From Fredericiella sp963839515 (GTDB lineage Bacteria; Chloroflexota; Anaerolineae; Caldilineales; Caldilineaceae): DNA of 64,000 bases. Below the pieces are notes generated by a model. It ran no database searches and was not told the DNA's origin. It was given only the letters and a program-made list of their open reading frames with translations. Shown here piece by piece: positions 53,378 through 62,380 of the stretch (position 1 is its first letter; every line of letters begins with the position of its first letter). The stretch is from NCBI GenBank assembly GCA_963839515.1, contig CAWIVN010000020.1, positions 1 to 64,000 on the forward strand, written 5' to 3'. The position numbers were made by a program, and so were the translations under genes.

Positions 53378-53406
53378 TTGACAACCATTCACTGTAGTGC
53401 TATTTT
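53378..53406 (+). promoter_or_regulatory. Sigma-70-type promoter of the sugar operon
   Basis: TTGACA, exact 17-nt spacer, TATTTT preceded by TGC. About 50 nt lie between the -10 and the DeoR start codon. Confidence 0.7.
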
Positions 53407-53459
53407 GTGAGTGTCCCCTGATTGTTTGTGAGCGAATCTGCTCGAATCCTAGTAGAACG

Positions 53460-54239
53460 ATGTCGAGAGGCATGGTAGAGTCCAACACGGAGCGCCAGGG
53501 CCGGCTGCTGGTATGGATCGAAGAGCGGCGTCGCGCCAGCGTGCCCGAGATCTGCGAGCAGTTCTCCGTCAGCCTCGCCACGGCGCGGCGCGATCTGGAG
53601 ACACTGGCCGAGCAGGGTAAGGTGCAGCGCGTTCACGGCGGCGCCGTGGCCGTGCGCCGTGCCCCACCCGAGCCGCCGGTCGTACAGCGTTGGGGCGAGC
53701 AGGCAGAGGAGAAACGGCGCATTGCAGCCGCGGCAGCTGCGATGGTGCATGATGGCGAGACGATCTTTTTAGGCAGCGGGACGACGGCAATGGAGGTAGC
53801 TGCCTGTCTGCACGACCGCCGTCACTTGACGGTCTTTACCAACTCGCTGGCCGTGGTCAATGTGCTGGGCAATGCCGCAGGTGTGACCGTTAACCTGCTT
53901 GGCGGTACGGTGCGTATGAGTGAAGGCTCGATGATTGGGCCGCTCACGATGCAGGCGCTGGCGGCCTTGCGCTCGGTACGCGTCATCATGGGCATCCGCG
54001 CCATCGATCTCGATGAGGGACTGACCAACAACTATCTTGAAGAGAGCCTGGTCGACCGTGAGATTCTGCGCATTGCCAGCGAGACGATCCTGGTCGCCGA
54101 CCACAGCAAGTGCGGCCGCGTTTCCACCGTCTTTGTCGCCGCGCTTGAAGAAGTCGATATGCTGATCACCGACGACAAGGCGCCTGAACCTTTTGTCGCC
54201 GCGCTGCGTGCGCGCGGCATTGCCGTGAAAGTGGTGTAA
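53460..54239 (+). CDS. DeoR/GlpR-family transcriptional regulator
   Basis: 259 aa from ATG 53460; a second ATG lies at 53472, and the frame upstream is promoter. The DeoR HTH (ICEQFSVSLATARRDLETLA, then KVQRVHGGAV) is followed by the sugar-phosphate-sensing domain with IFLGSGTTAMEVA and LTNNYLEESLVDREIL. Such proteins usually repress and are relieved by a sugar phosphate. First gene of a catabolic operon of about 9 kb, so it probably regulates its own operon. Confidence 0.93.
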   Translation: MSRGMVESNTERQGRLLVWIEERRRASVPEICEQFSVSLATARRDLETLAEQGKVQRVHGGAVAVRRAPPEPPVVQRWGEQAEEKRRIAAAAAAMVHDGETIFLGSGTTAMEVAACLHDRRHLTVFTNSLAVVNVLGNAAGVTVNLLGGTVRMSEGSMIGPLTMQALAALRSVRVIMGIRAIDLDEGLTNNYLEESLVDREILRIASETILVADHSKCGRVSTVFVAALEEVDMLITDDKAPEPFVAALRARGIAVKVV

Positions 54240-54241
54240 CG

Positions 54242-55279
54242 ATGTTGCTGACTGATTTTCAGCCTCGCCCTGCCCTTGTTACGAAGACTACCGTGATTAC
54301 CACGCCACGTTTCCCCGTAATTGACGCCCACAACCATCTGGGCGAAGCCTTTGGCGGGGGGTGGGAACGGCGCCCCGTGAGCGAACTGCTGGACCAGCTT
54401 GATGCAGCCGGCGTGCGCCAGTATGTCGATCTTGATGGCGGCTGGGGTGAAGACATCCTGCGCAATCACCTGGATTTGTTCAAGTTCAAGGCGCCGGAGC
54501 GTTTTCGCGTTTTTGGCGGGGTGGACTGGGCACAGTGGCCGCAGCAGGGATCACGGTTTGGCGAGTGGGCGGCCAGGCGGTTGGAGCAGCAGGCAGCCTG
54601 GGGAGCCGAGGGACTCAAAATCTGGAAGCCATTTGGCCTGCAAGTAACCGACGACCAAGGTCAGCGTGCCGCACTGGACGACCCGCGGCTTGATCCGATC
54701 TGGGAAACCGCCGCTGCGCTGCGCTGGCCGGTGCTTATCCATGTCGCCGATCCTGTCGCCTTTTTTGACCCTCTGGACAACCACAATGAGCGCTGGGAAG
54801 AATTGCACGGGCACCTGGACTGGCACTTTCCCAGCCCACCCTTTCCCCCGTTTCTGCAGATTATGGACGAGTTTGCCAACCTGATTGCCCGGCACCCCCG
54901 CACGCTCTTTATCGGCGCACATGTGGGCTGCTATGCCGAGAACCTGGGCTGGGTGGCGGCGCTGCTGGATCGCTGTCCAAACTTCTATATCGACTTTAGC
55001 GCTCGCATTGGCGAGCTAGGGCGTCAGCCCTACAGCGCCCGCCGCTTCTTGATTGACTATGCCGACCGGATTCTCTTCGGTACCGATGCCGGGCCGGACC
55101 CAGACACCTACCGTCTGTACTACCGGTTCTTGGAGAGCGAGGACGAGTACTTTAGCTATGACGGTCAGGTTGTACCGGGACAAGGACGCTGGTACATCTA
55201 TGGCCTGCACCTGCCGGACGATGTGCTGCAGAAGGTCTACTATGCCAATGCAGAACGTGTGTTAACCGGCGCGGCCTAG
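54242..55279 (+). CDS. Amidohydrolase-family protein
   Basis: 345 aa with the amidohydrolase 2 metal motif FPVIDAHNHLG (DAHNH near residue 28), the metal site Lys-type region GLKIWKPFG, ADPVAFF with His in LIHVADP, and FGTDAGPDPD near the C-terminus. It begins 3 nt after the DeoR stop, so it is translationally linked. These TIM-barrel enzymes hydrolyse or decarboxylate small molecules. The place in a sugar operon suggests action on a sugar lactone or derivative. Confidence 0.88.
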   Translation: MLLTDFQPRPALVTKTTVITTPRFPVIDAHNHLGEAFGGGWERRPVSELLDQLDAAGVRQYVDLDGGWGEDILRNHLDLFKFKAPERFRVFGGVDWAQWPQQGSRFGEWAARRLEQQAAWGAEGLKIWKPFGLQVTDDQGQRAALDDPRLDPIWETAAALRWPVLIHVADPVAFFDPLDNHNERWEELHGHLDWHFPSPPFPPFLQIMDEFANLIARHPRTLFIGAHVGCYAENLGWVAALLDRCPNFYIDFSARIGELGRQPYSARRFLIDYADRILFGTDAGPDPDTYRLYYRFLESEDEYFSYDGQVVPGQGRWYIYGLHLPDDVLQKVYYANAERVLTGAA

Positions 55280-55292
55280 CGAGCGAGGGGAC

Positions 55293-55508
55293 ATGAAGCG
55301 AATAACACCAATTTATCTATTGGCAGTGCTCATCTTGCTCGGAGCCACCACCCTAGCCCTGGTTGCGACCCCACTGCCACGCGTCGTTGATGCTGCTGCA
55401 ACCCCCTTGCCGGTGGCAACTTTTCATTACTCCACGGTAGGCTCGTGCGGGTGCGAGGTGCAACCTGCTGCTACGTTAACGCCTACGCTCACCACTAGTG
55501 GCGACTGA
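55293..55508 (+). CDS. Small exported protein (71 aa)
   Basis: Starts at 55293, 13 nt after the amidohydrolase stop. A hydrophobic N-terminal segment (residues 7-26) is followed by a Pro/Thr-rich mature part with one CGC pair (TVGSCGCEV). No lipobox is clear. I do not recognise a family. It could be a small surface protein or a decayed reading frame. Confidence 0.55.
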   Translation: MKRITPIYLLAVLILLGATTLALVATPLPRVVDAAATPLPVATFHYSTVGSCGCEVQPAATLTPTLTTSGD

Positions 55509-55556
55509 TAATGTTCGTAAATCTGATCCTGCAATAGAGATAAGTGGAGTCCAAAG

Positions 55557-56627
55557 ATGTCAACATCCTATCCAGCCGGTTATCACACACGACGCGAGTT
55601 GCTGTCGCAGCCCGAGGTATGGGCGGCGGCAGTCGAGCAAATTGAAGGGCGCTACGACGAGGTGTCCCGTTTCCTGGCGCAAGGGCGGTACACGCATGTC
55701 ATATTTACGGGGTGCGGTTCACCGTACTACGCTTCCATGTCGGCTGCCGTCGTGTGGCAGAGCATAACCGCGATTCCGGCGTTTGCCCGCCCGGCTTCGG
55801 AGGTCTGGCTGTCGCCGGACGACCTGCCTCAGTTGCCTGGGCGGGGGCTGTTGGTGGTGTCCAGCCGCTCGGGCGAGACGAGCGAGTCAGTGCGGGCATG
55901 CGACACCTTTCGCAAAACCGGGCGGGGGGACGTGCTGTATATCGGCTGTTTTCCTGGCCGCAGCCTGGAGGCGTACAGCGACTACACGCTGATTCTGCCA
56001 GAAGCGCAAGAGGAGAGCACGGCGCAGACGCGTGCCTTGTCCACCATGTACCTGGCGACGACAGGATTGGCGTTGGTCGCAGCGCAGCGGCGGCAGGAGC
56101 TGGGCGAACTGCGCAAATTGGGGCCGGCGGCACGGCGCATGCTCGAGGAGTACGGCGACCTGGCGCTGTCGATTGGAGCCGACCTCGACATCGACCGCTT
56201 CTACTTTCTCGGCTCGCGCGCCGTGTATGGGTTGGCGTCGGAACTGAGCCTCAAGATGAAGGAGATGACACTGAGCCACAGCGAGCCCTTCCATGCGCTC
56301 GAGTTCCGCCACGGCCCACGCTCCATGGCCACGGAAGGCGCGTGCGTCGTGGGTCTGCTTTCGGACGGGCGGCGTGTGTTGGAGCAGGCGGTGCTGGCCG
56401 AGATGGTGGATCAGGGGGCGCAACTCTTGACGATGGACGAGCATGACGCCGACGTGGCGTTCCGGTCGGGTTTGCCTGCTCCTTTGCGCGACGTGTTGTA
56501 TCTACCCATCGGCCAGTTGGTTGCGCTCGAGCGATCACTGGCCAAGGGTCTTAATCCGGACGCTCCCGAAAACCTGGTGGCGTACGTGACGCTGGACGAA
56601 GAGTCTTTAGGGCAAAAGCGGCAGTGA
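55557..56627 (+). CDS. SIS-domain sugar isomerase
   Basis: 356 aa with two SIS domains, as in the isomerase half of GlmS and AgaS-like deaminases/isomerases: HVIFTGCGSPYYASMSAAVV, LVVSSRSGETSESVRAC and FYFLGSRAVYGLASELSLKM, KEMTLSHSEPFHALEFRHGP. It interconverts sugar phosphates, perhaps ketose/aldose or aminosugar. GTGGAGT precedes the ATG. It lies before the ABC importer in the operon. Confidence 0.9.
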   Translation: MSTSYPAGYHTRRELLSQPEVWAAAVEQIEGRYDEVSRFLAQGRYTHVIFTGCGSPYYASMSAAVVWQSITAIPAFARPASEVWLSPDDLPQLPGRGLLVVSSRSGETSESVRACDTFRKTGRGDVLYIGCFPGRSLEAYSDYTLILPEAQEESTAQTRALSTMYLATTGLALVAAQRRQELGELRKLGPAARRMLEEYGDLALSIGADLDIDRFYFLGSRAVYGLASELSLKMKEMTLSHSEPFHALEFRHGPRSMATEGACVVGLLSDGRRVLEQAVLAEMVDQGAQLLTMDEHDADVAFRSGLPAPLRDVLYLPIGQLVALERSLAKGLNPDAPENLVAYVTLDEESLGQKRQ

Positions 56628-56656
56628 ATCTCATTCATCAACTGGAGGCAACTCTC

Positions 56657-58018
56657 ATGCGTAAATGGTTTTTGACAGTCATTTCCATCGCGCTGGTGGT
56701 GGCGCTGCTAGCCGCCTGCGGCGGCTCGGCTGCCCCGAGCGGCAGCACTGACGGCGCAGCGAGCAGCGCCGCAACCAGCGACACAGCCGCGAGCGGTGAG
56801 AAGATCAAGCTGCGCGTTTGGTCGCATCAGAACGTGGCGTTTATTAAGGCGAACGAGGAAATCATCGCCAAGTTCATGGAGCAGAACCCCGACATCGAAG
56901 TGACGTACGAGCAGTTTCAGTATGACCAGTTCCTGCAAAACCTGCAGACCTCGATGCAGGCCGGCACCGAAGCGGATGTGATCGAGATGTTCGGCTCGTG
57001 GGTCTGCTCGTATGCCAACGGCGGACGCCTGGCCGAGGTGCCGCCGGAAGTGATGGGCTACAGCCAGGCGCAGGAGATATTCTATGCCGCACCGCTGGAT
57101 GGCTATTACTGTGACGGCAAGCTCTATGGCCTGCCTAACGAGTTCAATCTTGAAGTCGGCGGCGCGCTGGTGAATCCAGCCCTCTTCGAGGCTGCGGGCG
57201 TGACGTATCCACCTAAGTGGGAGAACTGGCAGCAGATCGGAGCCGACGGTTCGAAGCTTGCCCAGTACGACGGCGACACCATGACGCGTGCCGGCTTCCA
57301 CTTTGTCGGCGGCGATGGCCTGCCCTTCCTGCTGCTCGAAGGCATCCTGGAGCAGGGCGGCAATTACTTTGCCGAGGACGGGCGCCACTTCAACTTCGAC
57401 ACGCCCGAGGCCGTCAGCACCATTCAACTGCTGATGGATATGGCGCAGAAGGACAAGACAGTTGACCCCGTGCTGTTTAACAACGAAGCCAATCAACCCT
57501 ATGACAGCTTCTTTGCCGGCAACTCGGCAGCCAGCTTTATCGGCTCCTGGGCAGCAGGCCAGGGCATCATCAACTTCCCGGACCTCAAGTTTGACTATGT
57601 CAACGTGCCGCCGTTGTTTGGTACGGAGCGCAAGTACGCTGCTGACGCCGGCTGGGGCAAGGTTGTTTCGGCCAACAGCCCAAACCAGGCCGCAGCGTGG
57701 AAGCTGGTCCAGTTCATGACCGCGGAACGTGACAATGCGGCCATCTTCAACGGCATCACCGGCACGATTCCCGCGATGAAGGAACTGGTGGCCAATCCGC
57801 AGGATGTGCTTGCGCAGGCCCCTTGGGTCGAACCGACCTTTAGCGTCCTACCAGCCGGCCAATTTGTAGGCAACATGACGGACCGTGACCGTTTCTTCTA
57901 CCTGATTGCTTATCCGGCGATGCTCCAGGCACTGCAGGGGAGCATCAGCGCCGAAGAAGCGGCGCAGTTGATCCATAAGCAGGCGAACGAGATGGTGGAC
58001 GAGGTCGCACCACAGTAA
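56657..58018 (+). CDS. Sugar ABC transporter substrate-binding lipoprotein
   Basis: 453 aa from ATG 56657 (GGAGG 9 nt upstream). The signal peptide ends LLAACGG (lipobox). The mature domain has IKLRVWSHQNVAFIKANEEI, a SBP_bac_1 fold, and FFAGNSAASFIGSWAAGQGI. It delivers a sugar to the permeases at 58092 and 59093. No ATPase of the operon is seen, so a shared MsmX/MalK-type ATPase is needed. A hairpin follows the stop. Confidence 0.93.
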   Translation: MRKWFLTVISIALVVALLAACGGSAAPSGSTDGAASSAATSDTAASGEKIKLRVWSHQNVAFIKANEEIIAKFMEQNPDIEVTYEQFQYDQFLQNLQTSMQAGTEADVIEMFGSWVCSYANGGRLAEVPPEVMGYSQAQEIFYAAPLDGYYCDGKLYGLPNEFNLEVGGALVNPALFEAAGVTYPPKWENWQQIGADGSKLAQYDGDTMTRAGFHFVGGDGLPFLLLEGILEQGGNYFAEDGRHFNFDTPEAVSTIQLLMDMAQKDKTVDPVLFNNEANQPYDSFFAGNSAASFIGSWAAGQGIINFPDLKFDYVNVPPLFGTERKYAADAGWGKVVSANSPNQAAAWKLVQFMTAERDNAAIFNGITGTIPAMKELVANPQDVLAQAPWVEPTFSVLPAGQFVGNMTDRDRFFYLIAYPAMLQALQGSISAEEAAQLIHKQANEMVDEVAPQ

Positions 58019-58026
58019 GTATCGGA

Positions 58027-58054
58027 AGGTCCGGCGGTGCCTACCGCCGGACCT
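58027..58054 (+). terminator. Intercistronic hairpin after the binding-protein gene
   Basis: AGGTCCGGCGGT pairs with ACCGCCGGACCT (12 bp, loop GCCT), 9 nt after the stop. It probably protects the upstream mRNA or partly terminates. Confidence 0.65.
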
Positions 58055-58091
58055 CCTATCCGCACATCCCTTGTTCTTGTGAGGCTCTTCT

Positions 58092-59081
58092 ATGGCCCGA
58101 ATGGCTCTCCCTAGCGTCAACCGTTCCACCGGCAAACGATCTGGCTTGCGCTCAAGCGAGCGACGATTTGTGGCAGCGGTACTGATTCCGGTATTGCTCT
58201 ACATGTTGGTGTTCTCGCTCTTTCCCATGGTGTGGGTCGTCGTGATGAGCTTTTTTAGCTATTCGCCGGCGCGCGCGGGCAGCGGCCTATTGGGCCTAGG
58301 CGGGCGCAATCCGTTTGTCGGGTTGGGCAACTTCCAGGCTATGTTCGCCGATACCCAGGCTGCCGACCTGTTCCGCACCTCCGTGCTTAATACGATCATC
58401 TTTGCCGTGCTGGTGATGATTCTTAACCTCTTGATCACGCTGCCGCTGGCAGTCATGGTCGAGAGTGTGGCTGACCGGATGAAGGGTGTGTTTCGCTTTA
58501 TCTATTTCCTGCCCACTGTCAGCGCGGCTGTGGCGGTAGCCATTATGTGGGCCTATGTCTTTCACCCGCAGCAGGGGCTGCTCAACAGCGTGATTCGCGC
58601 CGTGGGGCTGACGCCGCCGCGCTCGTGGCTCACCGACCCACAGGCGTTCGTGTTTGGCGTACCGCTGGCCCTGATTGCCGTGATCATCGCCTATGTCTGG
58701 CAGGACTTCGGTTACAACCTGGTGATCTTTATCGCCGCGCTGCAGGGCATCCCGCGCGAGATACGGGACGTGGTGCGCATCGACGGTGCCAATGCCTGGC
58801 AGGAGTTTTGGAATGTGACCCTGCCGCTGCTGCGACCAACCCTGCTGCTGGTGGTCACCTTGACCATGATCTCCTCCTTTCAGACATTCGTCATCTTCTA
58901 TGTCATGACGAATGGGGGCCCGCAGAACCAGACCAGGTCGCTGACGCTCAATATCTATGAAAACGCCTTTCGATTCCAGAACATGGGTTGGGCGGCGGCC
59001 ATGTCGCTCATTCTATTTGCAATGATCCTGGTCGTCACCTTGGTCCAGTTCCGCCTGCTGCGCACGGACTGGGAATACTAG
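58092..59081 (+). CDS. Sugar ABC transporter permease (MalF-type)
   Basis: 329 aa with six predicted membrane segments, beginning PVLLYMLVFSLFPMVWVVVM, and the EAA loop DGANAWQEFWNVTLPLLRPT. It forms the channel with the MalG-type permease downstream. A 36-residue basic N-terminal tail lies in the cytoplasm. Start at ATG 58092, with GAGGC 9 nt upstream. Confidence 0.92.
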   Translation: MARMALPSVNRSTGKRSGLRSSERRFVAAVLIPVLLYMLVFSLFPMVWVVVMSFFSYSPARAGSGLLGLGGRNPFVGLGNFQAMFADTQAADLFRTSVLNTIIFAVLVMILNLLITLPLAVMVESVADRMKGVFRFIYFLPTVSAAVAVAIMWAYVFHPQQGLLNSVIRAVGLTPPRSWLTDPQAFVFGVPLALIAVIIAYVWQDFGYNLVIFIAALQGIPREIRDVVRIDGANAWQEFWNVTLPLLRPTLLLVVTLTMISSFQTFVIFYVMTNGGPQNQTRSLTLNIYENAFRFQNMGWAAAMSLILFAMILVVTLVQFRLLRTDWEY

Positions 59082-59092
59082 GGAGGATTGTA

Positions 59093-60010
59093 ATGACGGA
59101 AGCAGCAACACCCACCCAACCGGTCGCCGTACAGCCCGGCGGCGTACAGCAAAGCAGTACTCAGTCCAACAGTTCACGCAGGCGAGGAAGCCATCCCATC
59201 ACGCGCACATTGGTGTATGCGGTGTTAATTTTCGGCACGTTGGTGACCCTCGTGCCGTTTATCTGGATTGTGGCGACCTCGTTTAAACCTGCCTCTGAGA
59301 TCGTGCGCATCCCGCCCACGTTTTTCCCGGAAAACCCGACGCTCAACAGTTATCAGACCATCTTTAATGACCCGAAGATTCCGTTGGGGCGCTTCTATCT
59401 TAACAGCGCGCTCGTGGCATTCGGCCGGGTGATCATCACCCTATTTGTGAGTTCATTGGTCGGCTACGTGTTTGCCAAGTACAACTTCCGTGGCAAGAAC
59501 CTGCTGTTCGGGTTCATCCTAATCCAATTGATGGTACCGTTTACGGTGATCATGATCCCTGCCTACCTAATCTTGGTGCAGATGAGGCTGATCGACACGC
59601 TGTGGGGATTGGTGATCCCTTCGATGGTAGATGCCTTTGGTATTTTTCTAATGCGCCAGTTTATTGAGACGTTCCCCAATGACCTGATCGACGCTGCACG
59701 GATCGACGGGTCGAGTGAGTTTGGCATCTACCGCAAGATCGTACTGCCCAACCTGGGGGCAGCGCTCGCTACACTGGGCATTTTTACCTTTATGACCACG
59801 TGGAATGACTATCTATGGCCGCTGATCGTGATCACAACGCACGAGAAGCGCACGCTGCCGCTGCTGCTGACGTGGTACAACTCGCAGCACGGGCAGCGCT
59901 ACGACCTGACCATGGCGGCGTCGATCCTGGTGCTGATCCCTGTGTTGGTGGTGTATGTGATCTTCCAGCGGTGGATCGTGCGCGGTGTGGCGTTGAGTGG
60001 AATGAAATAG
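59093..60010 (+). CDS. Sugar ABC transporter permease (MalG-type)
   Basis: 305 aa from ATG 59093 (GGGAGGATTGTA upstream). Six membrane segments and the EAA loop DAARIDGSSEFGIYRKIVLP, which contacts the ATPase. It begins 11 nt after the MalF-type stop. The first 30 residues are Thr/Gln/Ser-rich and probably cytoplasmic. Confidence 0.93.
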   Translation: MTEAATPTQPVAVQPGGVQQSSTQSNSSRRRGSHPITRTLVYAVLIFGTLVTLVPFIWIVATSFKPASEIVRIPPTFFPENPTLNSYQTIFNDPKIPLGRFYLNSALVAFGRVIITLFVSSLVGYVFAKYNFRGKNLLFGFILIQLMVPFTVIMIPAYLILVQMRLIDTLWGLVIPSMVDAFGIFLMRQFIETFPNDLIDAARIDGSSEFGIYRKIVLPNLGAALATLGIFTFMTTWNDYLWPLIVITTHEKRTLPLLLTWYNSQHGQRYDLTMAASILVLIPVLVVYVIFQRWIVRGVALSGMK

Positions 60011-60028
60011 GGAGACGGGATAAGAAGC

Positions 60029-61396
60029 ATGCAAGAACGGATTGTTTTGATCGGCGCGGGCAGCGCCGTCTTTACGAGTGGGTTGATTGCCGACCTGATC
60101 CGGCTGGACTGGACGGCGGATGTGGCGCTGGTCGATATCGACCCGGGCGCCCTGGATGTGGCCTATCGGCTGGCATCGAAGATGGTGGCGGCGACGAACG
60201 CGCCAATTACCGTGCGAGCGACGACTGACCGGCGCGAGGTGCTGCCGGGGGCGACGGCCGTGATCTGCACCGTGGGCGTGGGCGGCCGGCGGGCATGGGA
60301 GCAGGACGTGTTTGTGCCGCGCAAGTACGGCATCTATGCGCCCGTGGGCGATACGGTTGGGCCGGGCGGCTCGTCGCGGGCACTGCGCATGATTCCGGTG
60401 ATGGTGGACGTGGCGCGTGACGTCGTTGATTTGGCGCCGAACGCGCTGTTTTTTAACTACGGCAATCCCATGGCGCCTATCTGCCGCGGAATTCGCAAGG
60501 CGACGGGGGCGAACGTTACCGGGCTTTGCCATGGCGTCGTGCACGTCGCACGTCACCTGGCCGAGAAGCTTGGCGTGCGTCCGAACCAACTGCAGTACAC
60601 GGCAGTGGGCATCAACCACCTGACCTGGTTTACCAGTGTGCGCAGCGATGGGCAAGATGCCATGGGCCAACTGCGCACCATCGCCGCCGAAAAGGCCGCC
60701 AACCCACTGCGTCAGGCGACGCCTAACGACGATCCATTTGGCACACCGGACGATGACCCGTTCAGCTGGTGGCTGATGCATCTGTTTGGGGCGTTCCCGG
60801 CCGTACTCGACCGGCATGTGACGGAGTTCTTCCCCCAGTTCTTCCGTGACGGCAGCTACTGGGGCTGTAAGCTGGGCGTCGACACGTTCCATTTTGAAGG
60901 CACGATCGCCGAGGGCGACAGCACGTTTGCCGAGATGCGCGCCGTGGCCTACGACCCGCAGCCGATGGACCCGGCCAGCATCGAGCGCGGCGAAGGCGAA
61001 CACGAGCAGGTAATGGATATCATCGACTCGATTCGCCGCGACCGCAGCCTGATCTTCTCGGCCAACCTGCCCAACATGGGGCAGGTGTCCAACCTGCCGG
61101 CGCTGGCGATCGTCGAAAGCCCATGCGTGGCCAACGCCGAAGGGCTGCGGCCGATCACGCTGGGTGCGCTGCCCAGCGGCATTGCCGGTACGCTGGCGAC
61201 GCGCTACCAGTGGGTGGAGACCATCGTCGAGGCGGCGCTCGAACGCAGCCGCGACAAGTTTGTCCAGGCGCTGATCCTGGACGGCGCGGTCAGCTCGGTG
61301 GACCAGGCGGTGGCGCTGGCCGACGACCTGCTGGCGGTGCAGGCGGCGTATCTGCCGGGCTGGGAGGCTAAGGTGCGGCATGGCCAAGCCGTTTGA
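60029..61396 (+). CDS. GH4-family glycosidase (NAD+- and Mn2+-dependent)
   Basis: 455 aa. NAD-binding IGAGSAVFT, the GH4 marks NYGNPMAP (residues 143-150), metal-ligand Cys167 in GLCHGV and His197 in GINHLTW. GH4 enzymes open glycosidic bonds by oxidation and elimination at C3, using NAD+ and Mn2+. Members include alpha-galactosidases, alpha-glucosidases and 6-phospho-glycosidases; the substrate here is not determined. It sits just after the importer, so it acts on the imported sugar. It overlaps pfkB by 17 nt. Confidence 0.93.
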   Translation: MQERIVLIGAGSAVFTSGLIADLIRLDWTADVALVDIDPGALDVAYRLASKMVAATNAPITVRATTDRREVLPGATAVICTVGVGGRRAWEQDVFVPRKYGIYAPVGDTVGPGGSSRALRMIPVMVDVARDVVDLAPNALFFNYGNPMAPICRGIRKATGANVTGLCHGVVHVARHLAEKLGVRPNQLQYTAVGINHLTWFTSVRSDGQDAMGQLRTIAAEKAANPLRQATPNDDPFGTPDDDPFSWWLMHLFGAFPAVLDRHVTEFFPQFFRDGSYWGCKLGVDTFHFEGTIAEGDSTFAEMRAVAYDPQPMDPASIERGEGEHEQVMDIIDSIRRDRSLIFSANLPNMGQVSNLPALAIVESPCVANAEGLRPITLGALPSGIAGTLATRYQWVETIVEAALERSRDKFVQALILDGAVSSVDQAVALADDLLAVQAAYLPGWEAKVRHGQAV

Positions 61397-62303
61397 CCTG
61401 GTCGTGGTCGGTGACGTCAACGCCGACCTGGTGTTGAGTGGCGACGTGACGCCGGTCTTTGGCCAGGTGGAGAAGCTGCTAGACGACGCCAGCCTCGTGA
61501 TTGGCGGTTCGGCGACGATCTTTGCCTGCGGTGCGGCGCGACTGGGGCTGCGCGTGGCATTTGTGGGCAAGGTGGGCGACGACGTCTTCGGGCGTTTCAT
61601 GTTGGACGCGCTCGAACAGCGTGGGATTGACACGGCGGGCGTCGTGCGTGATCCGGTGGTCAAGACGGGGCTGACAGTCATCTTGTCGCGCGTGCACGAT
61701 CGGGCCATACTGACGTATGCAGGCACGATCGGTGCGCTGCGCTACGACGAGATCGACCTGGCGATCTTTGAACTGGCGCGGCACGTGCATATGGGCAGCT
61801 ATTTCCTGCTGGAGAACCTGCTGCCGGACGTGCCGCGTCTCTTTGCCGAGGCGCAGCGGCGTGGGCTGACCATCTCGCTCGACACCAATTATGACCCGTC
61901 CGAGCGTTGGGACAGCGGCATTGAGGAGACGCTGCGGCATGTGGACATCTTCTTGCCCAACGAGACGGAACTGACCCGCATCACGCGTACGGCTGACTGG
62001 CGGGCGGGGCTGGCCAAGGTCGCAAAGACTGTGCCCACCGTGGTGGCAAAACTGGGGAGCGAGGGCGCGGCCGTGCAGCAGGGGAGCGTATTTTTGCACC
62101 AGCCAGTGCTGCCGGTGTCCGTGGTGGATACGACAGGCGCGGGCGATTCATTCGATGCCGGGTTTGTGTATGGGTATCTGGCGGGGTGGCCGCTCGAACG
62201 TACGCTTGGCATGGCGATGGCGTGCGGCGCGTCGTCCACGCAAGCAGCGGGCGGTACGGCATCGCAGCCGAGCTTGGAGGAGGCGCTGGCGCTGGCGGGG
62301 TAG
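61380..62303 (+). CDS. PfkB-family carbohydrate kinase
   Basis: 307 aa. N-terminal VVGDVNADLVLSGDV with NADLVLSG, substrate pocket GGSATIFACGAARLG, and the C-terminal DTTGAGDSFDAGFVYGYL signature with catalytic Asp in GAGDSFDAG. It phosphorylates the sugar from the GH4 reaction or its isomer, completing the operon. Starts inside the 3' end of the GH4 gene. Phosphofructokinase- or ribokinase-like, substrate unknown. Confidence 0.93.
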   Translation: MAKPFDLVVVGDVNADLVLSGDVTPVFGQVEKLLDDASLVIGGSATIFACGAARLGLRVAFVGKVGDDVFGRFMLDALEQRGIDTAGVVRDPVVKTGLTVILSRVHDRAILTYAGTIGALRYDEIDLAIFELARHVHMGSYFLLENLLPDVPRLFAEAQRRGLTISLDTNYDPSERWDSGIEETLRHVDIFLPNETELTRITRTADWRAGLAKVAKTVPTVVAKLGSEGAAVQQGSVFLHQPVLPVSVVDTTGAGDSFDAGFVYGYLAGWPLERTLGMAMACGASSTQAAGGTASQPSLEEALALAG

Positions 62304-62305
62304 CC

Positions 62306-62352
62306 TGTCTGAACCATGATTCGTGGGTTTTGGAGGATTGCCACGATTCATG
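62306..62352. repeat. Palindromic dispersed repeat, copy 2
   Basis: TGTCTGAACCATGATTCGTG followed by GGTTTTGGAGGATTGCCACG, with a 12-bp arm pair CATGATTCGTGG/CCACGATTCATG (one mismatch). It matches the core of the 33190 element. It lies between pfkB and the methyltransferase gene. Confidence 0.6.
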
Positions 62353-62380
62353 CGGCCGAGGACTGTGATAGTCTAGGGGC

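Noticed and set aside
59813..61726. 637-aa open frame on the minus strand
   Set aside because: Antisense shadow of the GH4 and MalG genes with Arg/His-rich non-protein composition.
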